Positions 9,740 to 19,352 of a stretch of DNA of 64,000 bases are shown here, one piece after another (positions within the stretch are counted from its first letter, which is position 1; every line of letters starts with the position of its first letter). Under the pieces are notes generated by a model. The model was not told the origin of the DNA, searched no databases, and saw only the letters and a program-made list of their open reading frames with translations. Made by a program: the position numbers and the translations under genes. The stretch lies in assembly GCF_018324385.1 (NCBI RefSeq), contig NZ_AP019536.1, forward strand, positions 2,170,001-2,234,000, written 5' to 3'. The DNA is from Ferrigenium kumadai (GTDB lineage Bacteria > Pseudomonadota > Gammaproteobacteria > Burkholderiales > Gallionellaceae).

Positions 9740-9839
9740 GGCTCATCCTTTGTTTGAACAGGATTGCTCATTGAGCATCCGGATTCACGGATATCGGATA
9801 GCCAATCTAGCCGGTCTGGTGAGACTTATTAATTCGGGA

Positions 9840-9884
9840 TTGCAGGTAGTTTCCTGCTACAGGTGCTGTAGTTTCAGCCTGCAA
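9840..9884. other. Nested hairpin between subtilase and GST/efflux promoter
   Basis: An outer 7-bp inverted repeat (TTGCAGG at 9840-9846, CCTGCAA at 9878-9884) encloses a perfect inner palindrome CTACAG-gtg-CTGTAG (9857-9871). There is no T run, so an intrinsic terminator is unlikely. It lies 100 bases upstream of the glutathione transferase start and 75 bases past the subtilase stop. It could be an operator for the efflux unit or an RNA 3' structure. The rest of 9740-9958 holds no gene. Confidence 0.4.
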
Positions 9885-9958
9885 GTAGTGCCCGGCGGCT
9901 CATGATCGGCTTGGCCGACGTGCTGGAAAAGTATCGGCAGCACGCCGACTTTCGCACG

Positions 9959-11692
9959 CTATCTCACCCGCAGCGAGACCGTCGCCGTGTGAGACAACGC
10001 CCCGCTTGTCCCGGTGATCGTCAGCATAAAGGTTCCAGTCGGGGTTTTGCTGTTCGTCTTCACGATCATCGTCGAGTTTGTTGCGGGGTTCGGCGTGAAG
10101 CTCGCCGACGCCCGGTTCGGAAGTCCTGCCGCCTTAAAGCTGACCGGGCCGGGGTTGCCCCCGTTCACAGCCGCAGTGGTCACAGTAAACGCGACCGATC
10201 GTCCGCGTTTGACGGAGTTCGACAATGGACTGGCCGAGATATTGAAGTCGGCGGCGGGCGGCGGCACTGGCGGTGTCGGTGTCGGCGCCGCCGCTGCACA
10301 ATTGGTTACGGCCTTGTCGGCATTGAGCCGACGGCCATTGTTTATCTTGACGGCAAGTGACGGGATCGAATCCGTGTTATTGAGCAAAGCATTTTTCAGG
10401 CTCACGACATCGAGATTCCCGCATGCGGCGACGGAAAGCACCAAGGCGGCGACGCCGGATACGTGCGGCGTCGCCATCGAAGTACCGCTGAGATACTCAT
10501 ATTGCTTGCCCGGCCACATGGTAGAGATTTGCGACATGGTCGAGTAGATGTTGACGCCGGGAGCACCGAGCGCGACTGTCGCCGCACCATAGTTCGAGAA
10601 CCATGCAAGCCCGTCGTTGCTATCCGTAGCTGCCACTGCCACCACGTTTGGCGCCGTATAGCTCGACGGATAACTGGGCATCATGTCGTTGTTGGATCCG
10701 GCGTTTCCGGCTGCCGCGACGAACAGCATGTCATTGACGTACGCTTTCATGATCTCGTCGTACAGCGCCTGCGAAAATCCGCCTCCGCCCCAGCTGTTCG
10801 ACAGCACGCGCACGTTTCCCCCGTTCAGTCCGAATTTGTTCTTCACCTGGATTGCGAACTCGATCGCATTGATCGCATCGGCGATCGTTCCGCTCCCGTT
10901 CTGGTCGAGGAATTTCACGCCCATGATGCTTGCGGTCCAGTTGACGCCCGCCACGCCCACATTGTTGTTGCTGGCGGCTCCGATGGTGCCGGAAACGTGC
11001 GTGCCATGCCCGTAGTCGTCCATCGGGTCGCACGAATTCGTGATCGCATTGAACCCGTGGGTGCCTGCGGCGCAGGTGATGGACTGGCCGCCGATGTTGA
11101 CCGTAAAGGCGGCAGGCGCCGACCAGACATTCTGGCTGAGGTCGGGGTGAGCGTAGTCGATTCCCGTATCGACGACCGCGACCACGTTCAGCGGGCTGCC
11201 GGTCGTCGTCGCCCACGCCTGTGTCGCGCGTATGTCCGCGCCGGTTGTTCCGGATGTTCCCATAACGGCCTGGCCGGTGTTGTTCAATCCCCATAGCAGG
11301 TTGAAGCCGGGGTCATTCGGCACCTGGAAGGTGCGAACGATGTAGTTGGGTTCGGCGTACTCGACGTCGGTACGCTTGGACGTGATCGCCAGCAAGGTCG
11401 CCGTATCGTATCGGCGGGAATGGATCCGGCGCCTCGACTTGTCTCCGACCTCCTCGTCACGATCGGCATCCATCTCCACATCCATCTCCTGCGCCCCCAC
11501 CGCGGCCGTCGCTTGGTCGTGGAACTTGACGAGGATCTCACCGGGCACGACCTCATGTCCGTTGTGCAGGGCGACGGCTTGCACGCCCTGACCGCCGGCA
11601 GCCTGTATGCCACGGGATCCCGCCAGCAGGAAGATCGCCGTCAGCAAAGTGGCGGCAACGCGAAAGGCCTTCAATAGCCGATACTGAGTCAT
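9959..11692 (-). CDS. Secreted S8 family serine protease (subtilase)
   Basis: 577 residues. A signal peptide (hydrophobic core about residues 12-26, cleavage near QAA) is followed by a fervidolysin-like propeptide with GEILVKFH and a very acidic/basic stretch (residues 70-95), then the catalytic domain. The triad is visible: Asp175 (VVDTGIDYAHPD), His229 (YGHGTHVSG), Ser405 (LSGTSMATPH), with oxyanion Asn330. A Pro-rich linker (about 462-475) leads to an Ig-like C-terminal domain (about 478-577). It probably acts outside the cell; the substrate is unknown. The ATG follows AGAGGTG. A small lipoprotein gene lies 41 bases upstream on the same strand. Confidence 0.93.
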   Translation of the reverse strand: MTQYRLLKAFRVAATLLTAIFLLAGSRGIQAAGGQGVQAVALHNGHEVVPGEILVKFHDQATAAVGAQEMDVEMDADRDEEVGDKSRRRIHSRRYDTATLLAITSKRTDVEYAEPNYIVRTFQVPNDPGFNLLWGLNNTGQAVMGTSGTTGADIRATQAWATTTGSPLNVVAVVDTGIDYAHPDLSQNVWSAPAAFTVNIGGQSITCAAGTHGFNAITNSCDPMDDYGHGTHVSGTIGAASNNNVGVAGVNWTASIMGVKFLDQNGSGTIADAINAIEFAIQVKNKFGLNGGNVRVLSNSWGGGGFSQALYDEIMKAYVNDMLFVAAAGNAGSNNDMMPSYPSSYTAPNVVAVAATDSNDGLAWFSNYGAATVALGAPGVNIYSTMSQISTMWPGKQYEYLSGTSMATPHVSGVAALVLSVAACGNLDVVSLKNALLNNTDSIPSLAVKINNGRRLNADKAVTNCAAAAPTPTPPVPPPAADFNISASPLSNSVKRGRSVAFTVTTAAVNGGNPGPVSFKAAGLPNRASASFTPNPATNSTMIVKTNSKTPTGTFMLTITGTSGALSHTATVSLRVR

Positions 11693-11733
11693 GATTCACC
11701 TCTCTTTGTTTTTTCGTTTGGTCGGTTGAACTG

Positions 11734-12087
11734 TCAATGACATACGACTTCAGTTGCGGCAGGAAGACTGCTCAACGGAGCAAAGCCGAGCGCCGTTGCG
11801 GCTTGTGCCCGGGCCGCGGGGATGACAAAGATTCCGATGCGGCCATCGGCAGCGCCACATACTGCCGCATAGACCTTCCCATCGACTCCGCAGGCGGAAG
11901 TGAGGACCGGGATGCCCGCGTCGGCGAGTTGGCGCTCCATGGCCTGCAATGACTGACCTCCACCCATGCATTGCACGGAACCGGAGGGTTTATAGAAACT
12001 AACGCTGGCGCCCGGCGATTTGCTTTCGACTGCTCCGCAGGCGGTAAGGATTGCGAAAACCAACAGGAAAGTCAGGATGGTTCGCAT
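11734..12087 (-). CDS. Small lipoprotein of unknown function
   Basis: 117 residues. The signal ends ILTAC (Cys 17), so it is lipidated. The mature part has four Cys (residues about 40, 66, 77 and 116), suggesting two disulfides in the periplasm, and no family I recognise. It lies just upstream of the subtilase gene (41 bases) in the same direction, so the two may be cotranscribed. Whether it is a partner, inhibitor or unrelated cannot be told. The 165 bases between it and dnaE hold no gene I can support. Confidence 0.7.
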   Translation of the reverse strand: MRTILTFLLVFAILTACGAVESKSPGASVSFYKPSGSVQCMGGGQSLQAMERQLADAGIPVLTSACGVDGKVYAAVCGAADGRIGIFVIPAARAQAATALGFAPLSSLPAATEVVCH

Positions 12088-12252
12088 GGAGTGCCCCCAA
12101 CAACCTAACGGTTAAGAGATGCGTGAATGGCGCAGTGTAGTCGCCGCCATGAATAAATCCATGGGGTTGACGGTGTATTCGGCGTAAGGAAAACCTACGA
12201 AAGAAAGTGCATAGTCGGCTCGGCGAACAAACTCCAACCCGACATACCACTG

Positions 12253-15200
12253 TCAGTAGACCACTTTCACGTTCTCCGGCTGTAGCGCCGCGCGCAGGTC
12301 GCGCACCAGGTCGTCGTGCAGCGTGACCTGCCAGGCCTCGCCGAGGCGCAGCTGGCAGGTCGCATCCTGGTTGCGGTAGTGGATCAGCACGGGGCATTTG
12401 CCCTCGCGATATGGCGTGAAGATTTCCTTCAATCGCGCGATGCCGACCTTGCCGTCGCAGTTCAGCGCCAGATGTTGCGCGAAGTGGGAACGCGCCGAGG
12501 CGAAGTCGAATAGTTCTTCGCCGCTGACGCGCATGCCGCCGGAGTATTCGTCCAGCGCCACCTTGCCCTGCACGACCAGCAACTCGTCTTCCTTAATCCA
12601 CGGACGGCTGCGCTCGTATTCCTCGTTGAACACGGTCACTTCGATCTGCGCACTGCCGTCGTCGAGCATGATCACCGCCATGCGTCCGCGCCGCGTCTGG
12701 ATGATGCGCTGCCCCGAGACGATGCCGGCGAGCGTCACCGCAACGCCGCGCGGCCTGCCCTGTCCGCCGTTGCCATACCCTCCCCCGCCGGATGACTTAC
12801 CAACGAACGCAGGCGTGATGTCGCCGAGCTTCACCTTGATGAATTTCGTCAGCTCCTTCTCGTATTCCTGGTACGGATGGCCGCCGAGATAGAAACCGAG
12901 GCTGATCTTCTCGTGTGCGAGCTGCTCACGCAGCGTCCAGCGCGGCACCTCGGCATACTGCGCGGCAAGCACCTCGTCTGCCTCGTCGTCGCCGAACAGG
13001 CTGTTCTGATTCGCCGCGCGCGCCTGCTGGTCCGCGCTCGCCAGCGCCGCATCCAGCGTCGCCATCAGGCTGGCGCGGTGGTCGTTGACCTTGTCGAACG
13101 CGCCGCCCTTGATCAGCGCCTCGATGGTGCGGCGGTTGACCACGCGTTTGTCCACGCGGCGGCAGAAGTCAAACAGGTCCTTGAACGGCCCACGCTCGCG
13201 CGCCTGGACGATGTTCTCGATCGCCGCCTCGCCGGTGCCCTTGATCGCGCCGAGGCCGTAGGCGATGGTCTTCTCGTCCACCGGCGCGAAGCGGTAATCC
13301 GACGAATTCACATCCGGCAGCAGCATCTTCAGGCCCTGCTGCAACGCATCCTGGTAGAAGAAGCTGACCTTGTCGGTGTTGACCATTTCCGAGGTCATCG
13401 TCGAGGCCATGAACGAAGCCGCGTGGTGACACTTCAGGTACGCGGTCTGGTAGGCGACCACCGAATAGGCGGCGGCGTGCGATTTGTTGAAACCGTAGCC
13501 CGCGAACTTTTCCATCGTGTCGAAGATTTCGTTCGCCTTCTTCTCGTCGATGTCGTTCTTCGCCGCGCCCGCAACGAAGATGCCGCGCTGCTCGGCCATC
13601 TCCTCGGGCTTCTTCTTGCCCATCGCTCGGCGCAGCATGTCCGCACCGCCCAGCGTGTAGCCCGCGACCGCCTGCGCCGACTGCATCACCTGCTCCTGGT
13701 ACACCATGATGCCGTAGGTGCTGCTCACCACTTTGTCCAGCAGGGGGTGCGGGATGATGACCTTTTCCCTGCCGTGCTTGCGGTTGATGTAGTCGGGGAT
13801 GAAGTCCATCGGGCCGGGGCGGTATAGCGCGTTCAGCGCGATCAGGTCGTCGATGCAGTCCGGCTGGGCCTTCACCAGCGTGTCCTGCATGCCGCGCGAC
13901 TCGAACTGGAACACCGCCTTGGTATTGGCGTTCTTGAAGATGCGATCGTAGGTCGCCTTGTCGTCCAACGGAATCCGGTCGATGTCGAACGCCGGCACAT
14001 CCGTCGCGCCATTCTTCTCGCGCAGCTTGTTGATGTAGCGCACCGCCCAGTCGATGATCGTCAGTGTGCGTAGACCCAAGAAGTCGAACTTCACCAGGCC
14101 GACCGCCTCGACATCGTCCTTGTCGTACTGGCTCACCGTGCTTTCGCTGCCTTCGGCGCAATACAGCGGGCAGAAGTCGGAAAGCTTGCCCGGCGCGATC
14201 ACCACGCCGCCCGCGTGCATGCCGACGTTGCGCGTCATGTCTTCCAGGCTCTCGGCCAGCTCCATCAGCTCGTCCACGCCCTCCTCTTCGGCGATGATCG
14301 TACTGATCTCCGGCTCCATCTCGCGCGCCTTGGCGAGCGACACCGGCTTCGGCCCGTCCAGCGGAATCAGCTTGGACAGCCGGTCGCACAGGCCGTAGGG
14401 AAAGTCCAGCACGCGCCCGACGTCGCGGATCACACCCTTGGACGCCATCGTGCCGAAGGTGGCGATCTGCGACACGCAGTGCGCGCCGTATTTGTCCTTC
14501 ACGTAGTTGATGACGAGTTCGCGACCGTCCTGGCAAAAGTCCACGTCGAAGTCGGGCATGGACACGCGCTCGGGATTCAGGAAGCGCTCGAACAGCAGCT
14601 CATAGCGCAGCGGGTCAAGGTCGGTGATCAGCAGGCAATAGGCCACCAGCGAGCCCGCGCCGGAGCCGCGCCCCGGGCCGACCGGCACGCCGTTGGGGAA
14701 CGCCTTCGAGCGGTAGGCCTTGGCCCAGCGGATGAAGTCCGCCACGATCAGGAAGTAGCCCGGGAAGCCCATCTGGATGATGGTCTCGGTCTCGAACTTC
14801 AGTCGCGCCATGTATTCAGGCAGCTTCGCGGCGCGCACCGCCTCGTCCGGGTAGAGCGCGGCCATGCGCTGCATCAGCCCGCGCTCGGCCTCGCCGCGCA
14901 GGAAGTCGTCGAGGCTCTCGCCGTTCGGCGTCGGGAAATCCGGCAGGCGCGGCTTGCCCAATACAAGAGTCAGGTTGCAGCGGCGCGCGATCTCGACGCT
15001 GTTCTGCAAAGCCTCGGGCAGGTCGGCGAACAGCTCCGCCATCTCGGCCTGGGTCTTGAAATACTGCTGCTCGGTGAAGGCTTTCGCGCGACGCTTGTCG
15101 TTGAGCACGTAGCCTTCGGCGATGCACACGCGCGCCTCATGCGCCTTGAAGTCCTCCGCCTTGAGGAACTGCACGGGATGCGTGGCGACCACCGGCAACG

Positions 15201-15777
15201 CCAGTTCGGCGGCGAGCCGCGTGGCGCCGTGGATGTGCAGCTCCTCATCGGCAAAGCCGCAGCGCTGCACCTCGATGTAGTAACGGTTGGCGAACAGCGC
15301 GGCCCATTCCTGCGCATACTGCCTGGCCTGCGCCGCATTGCCGGTCAGCAGCGACGAACCGACATCGCCCAGATGCGCGCCGGACAGCGCGATCAGCCCG
15401 CCCGTTCCCTCGTGGAACCACTCGCGCCGCACCTCGGCGCGGCCGCGATACTGGTTCTCCAGGTAGGCGCGCGACAACAAGTCGCACAACAGCAGGTAGC
15501 CCTCGCGCGACTGGCACAGCAACAGCAGGCGGTGAGGACGGTCGCGGTCGGTATCGTTGGTGACGAACACGTCGCAACCGAGCACCGGCTTCACCCCCGA
15601 TCCGCGCGCCGACTTGTAGAACTTGATCAGCCCGAACACGTTGTTCAGGTCGGTCAGCGCCAGCGCGGGCATGGAATCGCCCTTCGCGGCGGAGACCGCC
15701 TCGTCCACGCGCAGCATGCCATCGGAGATGGAGTATTCGCTGTGCAGTCGGAGATGGACGAAGGATGGTTGCGGCAT
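12253..15777 (-). CDS. dnaE: DNA polymerase III subunit alpha
   Basis: 1174 residues, standard for DnaE1. It is the replicative polymerase subunit. The order is: PHP domain starting FVHLRLHSEYSISDG; palm with GPGRGSGAGSL and the catalytic aspartates in MPDFDVDF (about residue 403); thumb and fingers; tandem HhH region; and an OB-fold near the C-terminus (VTLAGIVSGQRII). The chosen ATG at 15777 gives MPQPSFVH; a TTG two codons upstream is also in frame but less likely. It is monocistronic here and diverges from an MFS gene across 112 bases. Confidence 0.97.
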   Translation of the reverse strand: MPQPSFVHLRLHSEYSISDGMLRVDEAVSAAKGDSMPALALTDLNNVFGLIKFYKSARGSGVKPVLGCDVFVTNDTDRDRPHRLLLLCQSREGYLLLCDLLSRAYLENQYRGRAEVRREWFHEGTGGLIALSGAHLGDVGSSLLTGNAAQARQYAQEWAALFANRYYIEVQRCGFADEELHIHGATRLAAELALPVVATHPVQFLKAEDFKAHEARVCIAEGYVLNDKRRAKAFTEQQYFKTQAEMAELFADLPEALQNSVEIARRCNLTLVLGKPRLPDFPTPNGESLDDFLRGEAERGLMQRMAALYPDEAVRAAKLPEYMARLKFETETIIQMGFPGYFLIVADFIRWAKAYRSKAFPNGVPVGPGRGSGAGSLVAYCLLITDLDPLRYELLFERFLNPERVSMPDFDVDFCQDGRELVINYVKDKYGAHCVSQIATFGTMASKGVIRDVGRVLDFPYGLCDRLSKLIPLDGPKPVSLAKAREMEPEISTIIAEEEGVDELMELAESLEDMTRNVGMHAGGVVIAPGKLSDFCPLYCAEGSESTVSQYDKDDVEAVGLVKFDFLGLRTLTIIDWAVRYINKLREKNGATDVPAFDIDRIPLDDKATYDRIFKNANTKAVFQFESRGMQDTLVKAQPDCIDDLIALNALYRPGPMDFIPDYINRKHGREKVIIPHPLLDKVVSSTYGIMVYQEQVMQSAQAVAGYTLGGADMLRRAMGKKKPEEMAEQRGIFVAGAAKNDIDEKKANEIFDTMEKFAGYGFNKSHAAAYSVVAYQTAYLKCHHAASFMASTMTSEMVNTDKVSFFYQDALQQGLKMLLPDVNSSDYRFAPVDEKTIAYGLGAIKGTGEAAIENIVQARERGPFKDLFDFCRRVDKRVVNRRTIEALIKGGAFDKVNDHRASLMATLDAALASADQQARAANQNSLFGDDEADEVLAAQYAEVPRWTLREQLAHEKISLGFYLGGHPYQEYEKELTKFIKVKLGDITPAFVGKSSGGGGYGNGGQGRPRGVAVTLAGIVSGQRIIQTRRGRMAVIMLDDGSAQIEVTVFNEEYERSRPWIKEDELLVVQGKVALDEYSGGMRVSGEELFDFASARSHFAQHLALNCDGKVGIARLKEIFTPYREGKCPVLIHYRNQDATCQLRLGEAWQVTLHDDLVRDLRAALQPENVKVVY

Positions 15778-15889
15778 GATCAAAGCTTGTAATTTCGAGG
15801 GGCGATTCTAGCACCGTCGGCGACGCAAAAATTTCTTGCCGGCGATTCAAAACGTTAGAATCCGGCTTTGAGTCTTTTATCCCGGACAC

Positions 15890-17107
15890 ATGCAGACCGC
15901 CCTCACGCCCCAACGCGAAAAATACCTGCTGCTCACCCTCGCAGGCATCCAGTTCACCCACGTGATCGACTTCATGATCATGATGCCGCTCGGGCCAATC
16001 CTGATCGCGGAGCTCGGCATCACCACGCACGAGTTCGGCCTGCTGGTCGCCTCCTATAGTTTCAGCGCGGCGCTGTCCGGCCTGCTCACCGCCATCTTCG
16101 TCGACCGCTTCGAGCGCAAGGGCATGCTGCTGACCATGTTCGCCCTGTTCGGCATCGCGACGCTGGCCTGCGCCTTAGCACCCGGCTACGCCACGCTGCT
16201 CGCCGCACGCGGGCTGGCCGGCGCGTTCGGCGGCGTGATGGGCGCGATGACGCACACCATCATCGGCGACGTGATTCCGTTCGAGCGCCGTGCTAGGGCG
16301 GGCGGCATGGTGTCGGCGGCGTTCTCGGTCGCCACGGTCGCGGGCGTGCCGCTGTCGCTGTGGCTGGCGAACCACTTCCAGTGGCGCGCGCCCTTCGTCT
16401 TCATCGCCGTGCTGGTGGTGCTGTTCATCGTCGTCGGCCTGCGCGTGCTGCCGGAGCTGCGCCGCCATCTCGATGCCGAGAAACAGGCGCACCCGTTCGC
16501 CCCGATGTTCGCCGTGCTTGGCGATGCCAATCATCTGCGCGCGCTGCTGTTCTCGGCGCTGATCATCTTCTCCGGTTTCACCGTGATCCCCTACATCACG
16601 GTGTATGCGGTCCACAATGTCGGCATCTCGCAGCACGACATTCCCTACATCTACCTGATCGGCGGCGCCGCAACACTCGTCACCGCGCGCCTGATCGGCC
16701 ACTGGGCGGACGTGCGCGGCAAGGTGAGGGTCTACCGCCTCGTCGCCCTCGCGGCGATGCTGCCATTGCTGGTGGTGACGCACGTCGGCACGTCGCCGCT
16801 GTGGCTTTGGCTGATCTTCACCACCGCATTCTTCGTACTGGTGTCGGGCCGCATGATCCCGGCGATGGCGATCATCACCTCGTCGGCGCAACCCAAGCTA
16901 CGCGGAACCTTCATGTCGCTCAACGCCACCACGCAGGCGCTCGCGATGGGGCTGGCGACCACGCTCGCGGGCTACATCATCTCGCAGGACGCGAACGGGC
17001 ATATCGCCGACTACGGCATGGTGGGCTATGTGGCCGTGACCGCGAACCTGCTCGCGATCTGGTTCGTCTCGCGCATCTCGATGCACGAGCAGCGTCCACC
17101 GGCATAG
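15890..17107 (+). CDS. MFS transporter
   Basis: 405 residues with 12 predicted membrane helices and the MFS loop motif between helices 2 and 3 (IFVDRFERKGML). It resembles the AraJ/arabinose-efflux-like subgroup, with N-terminal TGIQFTHVIDF-type helix 1 (seen as LAGIQFTHVIDFMIMMPLGP). It exports or imports an unknown small molecule by proton coupling. A TAGAAT box at 15856 in the divergent dnaE spacer may be its -10. It ends 30 bases before the CHASE2 gene and could be read with that operon. Confidence 0.88.
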   Translation: MQTALTPQREKYLLLTLAGIQFTHVIDFMIMMPLGPILIAELGITTHEFGLLVASYSFSAALSGLLTAIFVDRFERKGMLLTMFALFGIATLACALAPGYATLLAARGLAGAFGGVMGAMTHTIIGDVIPFERRARAGGMVSAAFSVATVAGVPLSLWLANHFQWRAPFVFIAVLVVLFIVVGLRVLPELRRHLDAEKQAHPFAPMFAVLGDANHLRALLFSALIIFSGFTVIPYITVYAVHNVGISQHDIPYIYLIGGAATLVTARLIGHWADVRGKVRVYRLVALAAMLPLLVVTHVGTSPLWLWLIFTTAFFVLVSGRMIPAMAIITSSAQPKLRGTFMSLNATTQALAMGLATTLAGYIISQDANGHIADYGMVGYVAVTANLLAIWFVSRISMHEQRPPA

Positions 17108-17137
17108 AATGACGGCCCGCACCTCAGGGAGCAACCC

Positions 17138-18847
17138 ATGACCTGGAAACTCTTCATCAGCCGCATCCTGAAGGCGCGCGAACAGCTCGCCGAAAAGCTC
17201 GCGCAACTGTGGAAGCACAGCTTCTACCTCTATCTGGCCGGGCTGTTCAGCGTGCTTGCGATACTCGACGCGACCGTGCTGCACAAGACCGCCGAGATGC
17301 GCCAGGCCGCGTTCGACACCATGGTGCGCTACCGCCTCATCGTGCCCAAGCCCGATCCCGACATCGTCATCGTGGATATCGACGAGGCCAGTCTTGCGGC
17401 GATGTCCAAGGATTACGGCCGCTGGCCGTGGCCGCGCCAGGTGCTGGGCGAGTTCCTCGAAAACATCGAGAAGCAGCAGCCGAAGGCGGTGGTGTTCGAC
17501 ATCCTGTTCAGCGATGCGGACGTGTACAACCCGGACAGCGACGCCTATTTCGATGCGGCCATCGCTCAGACTTCCAACACCTATTTCCCCATGCTGCGGC
17601 TCGACCCGTCCGCCGACGCGCTGAGCCAAATCAAGCCCTCCATGATCCCCGGCGTGACGCCGCTGCCGGAGGCGCAACCCGACGACAAGGCGGCCGTCGC
17701 GGTGGTGCTGCCGCACTTCCAGTCCGCGCTGGCCGGTGGCCGCCTCGGGCTGCACAACATCTACCCGGACAGCGACGGCGTCGCGCGCCGCTACAACGTC
17801 TATCGCGAGGATTACGGCTGGGCTCTGCCGTCACTGCCGTCGCGCCTCGCGCAGGACATGGGCTGGGCGAAGCCGGACGCGCAGCAGGTGCTGCTCAACT
17901 GGCGTGGCAAGCCCTTCACCTACCGCCACGTCAACTTCAGCGACGTGTTCGCCGACATGGGGAGCAAGGAGAAGAAGCGCCCGCAGGACGAGTTCAAGGG
18001 CAAGATCGTCATCATCGGCTCGACCGCACCCAGCCTGTTCGACATCAAGGCGACGCCGATGGACCGCATGTTCCCCGGCGTGGAGATCCTCGCCACCGCC
18101 ATCGACAATTTCAAGCACGGCGACGCGCTGCGCTACCCCGAGGGGCGCGTGCTGTACCTGCTGATCACGCTGGCCATCGTGTGGCTGACGGCATGGGGCT
18201 TCTACCGCAACGCGGGACGCGACAAGATCGACCGGCTGTTCGGTCTGTCGCAGTTCATCCTGATCGGCATCACCTACGCCAGCATCAATCTCACCACCAC
18301 CTACGTCAACCTCACCGGCCCGGTGACGGTGGGCCTCGCCTTCTTCACCGTCGCGCGCCTGTATGCGATGGCGACGGGCAAGGCGCTGGAGCAGAACATG
18401 GTGCGTGCGGCGGCGGCGCGCAGCGGCGAGCTGCAGGCCACGCTGCTGCTGGTCCGTCTCGACAGCGAGCGCAACGTGCTTCGCGCAGCGACGGTGGAGA
18501 AGATACGCCACGCGCTGGAGAAGACCGGTGCCGCAGCCAAGAGCGTGGAAGTGCTCACCGGCGACCAGAAGGGACTGTGGGACCTGTTCGAAAACACGCT
18601 GGCAATCTCATGGGTCGCCCCCGCCGACGATGCCGAAGCACAGGACGCAATCCGGCGCGACGCCGAAGCGGTGCTGGCTGCATTGCCGACCGTATTGCAG
18701 CGCCATCTCGTCCAGCCGGATAATGCCGCGAACCACTTCATCCATCAGGGACGCATCGCGGGCGGTGCAGAGGCTGCAGCAGGCTGGCGCGTGATGTTCG
18801 CCGAAGCGCTGCTGGAATGGGACAGACAGGAGAAGGAACCGACATGA
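17138..18847 (+). CDS. CHASE2 domain membrane sensor lacking a recognisable output enzyme
   Basis: 569 residues. One N-terminal membrane helix (about 30-48) is followed by a large periplasmic CHASE2 domain (about 50-340, with PDPDIVIVDIDEASL, GRWPWPR, KAVVFDILFSDAD and GKIVIIGSTAPSLFD), then three membrane helices (about 345-420) and a 145-residue cytoplasmic tail. CHASE2 normally feeds a nucleotide cyclase, kinase or GGDEF domain; none is recognisable here. The tail may be a degenerate cyclase or a new output domain. Its stop overlaps the next start by 4 bases (ATGA), so it is tightly coupled to the SH3 and M48 genes. Confidence 0.88.
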   Translation: MTWKLFISRILKAREQLAEKLAQLWKHSFYLYLAGLFSVLAILDATVLHKTAEMRQAAFDTMVRYRLIVPKPDPDIVIVDIDEASLAAMSKDYGRWPWPRQVLGEFLENIEKQQPKAVVFDILFSDADVYNPDSDAYFDAAIAQTSNTYFPMLRLDPSADALSQIKPSMIPGVTPLPEAQPDDKAAVAVVLPHFQSALAGGRLGLHNIYPDSDGVARRYNVYREDYGWALPSLPSRLAQDMGWAKPDAQQVLLNWRGKPFTYRHVNFSDVFADMGSKEKKRPQDEFKGKIVIIGSTAPSLFDIKATPMDRMFPGVEILATAIDNFKHGDALRYPEGRVLYLLITLAIVWLTAWGFYRNAGRDKIDRLFGLSQFILIGITYASINLTTTYVNLTGPVTVGLAFFTVARLYAMATGKALEQNMVRAAAARSGELQATLLLVRLDSERNVLRAATVEKIRHALEKTGAAAKSVEVLTGDQKGLWDLFENTLAISWVAPADDAEAQDAIRRDAEAVLAALPTVLQRHLVQPDNAANHFIHQGRIAGGAEAAAGWRVMFAEALLEWDRQEKEPT

Positions 18848-19341
18848 AGATCACCAAATTGGGTTTGACGCTGGGCGCGCTGCTGCTGAGCGGTGCGCTG
18901 CATGCCGCCGAGAGCGGCACCGCGCTCAAGAACGACGACATCAAGGCCGAGCCGTTCCGCGACGCGAAGACCGTGGCGACGCTGGCGACCGGCGACAAGG
19001 TGGACATCCTCAAGAAAGACGGCGGCTGGTTCCAGGTGAAGAGCGCCAAGGGCCAGGGCTGGGTGCGCATGCTGAGCATCCGCAAGGGCGACGTGCGCAA
19101 GGGCGGCAGCGACGCCTCCGGCCTGCTCGGGCTGGCCTCGGGCCGCGCCGGCACCGGCAAGGTGGTGGCGACCACCGGCATCCGCGGACTGAACGAGGAA
19201 GAGCTGAAGGCCGCCAAGTTCAATGAGGAAGAGCTGAAGCGCGCCGAGTCCTACGCCACCGGCAAGAGCGCGGCGGCGAAGTTCGCCGCACAGGGCCAGC
19301 TCGCCGCGCGCCCGTTCGACTACCTGCCCGCGCCGAAATGA
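18844..19341 (+). CDS. Secreted SH3-domain protein
   Basis: 165 residues. A signal peptide (ALLLSGALHAA) is followed by a bacterial SH3 (SH3b-like) domain about residues 28-80, with VATLATGDKVDILKKDGGWFQVK and GQGWVRMLSI, then a Gly-rich linker and a charged segment with two near-repeats (GLNEEELKAAKF, NEEELKRAESY). SH3b domains often bind peptidoglycan. The start at 18844 gives a clean signal peptide and sits in the ATGA overlap with the CHASE2 stop. It is followed by AGGAGG for the M48 protease gene. Probably periplasmic. Confidence 0.85.
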   Translation: MKITKLGLTLGALLLSGALHAAESGTALKNDDIKAEPFRDAKTVATLATGDKVDILKKDGGWFQVKSAKGQGWVRMLSIRKGDVRKGGSDASGLLGLASGRAGTGKVVATTGIRGLNEEELKAAKFNEEELKRAESYATGKSAAAKFAAQGQLAARPFDYLPAPK

Positions 19342-19352
19342 GGAGGACTGCC

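Noticed and set aside
9902..10360. Possible gene opposite the subtilase 3' end
   Set aside because: It overlaps the conserved Ig-like domain coding region, has no ribosome-binding site, and resembles no family.
14215..15792. A 525-codon open frame on the plus strand opposite dnaE
   Set aside because: Antisense of the conserved polymerase PHP and palm region; no start context and no recognisable domains.
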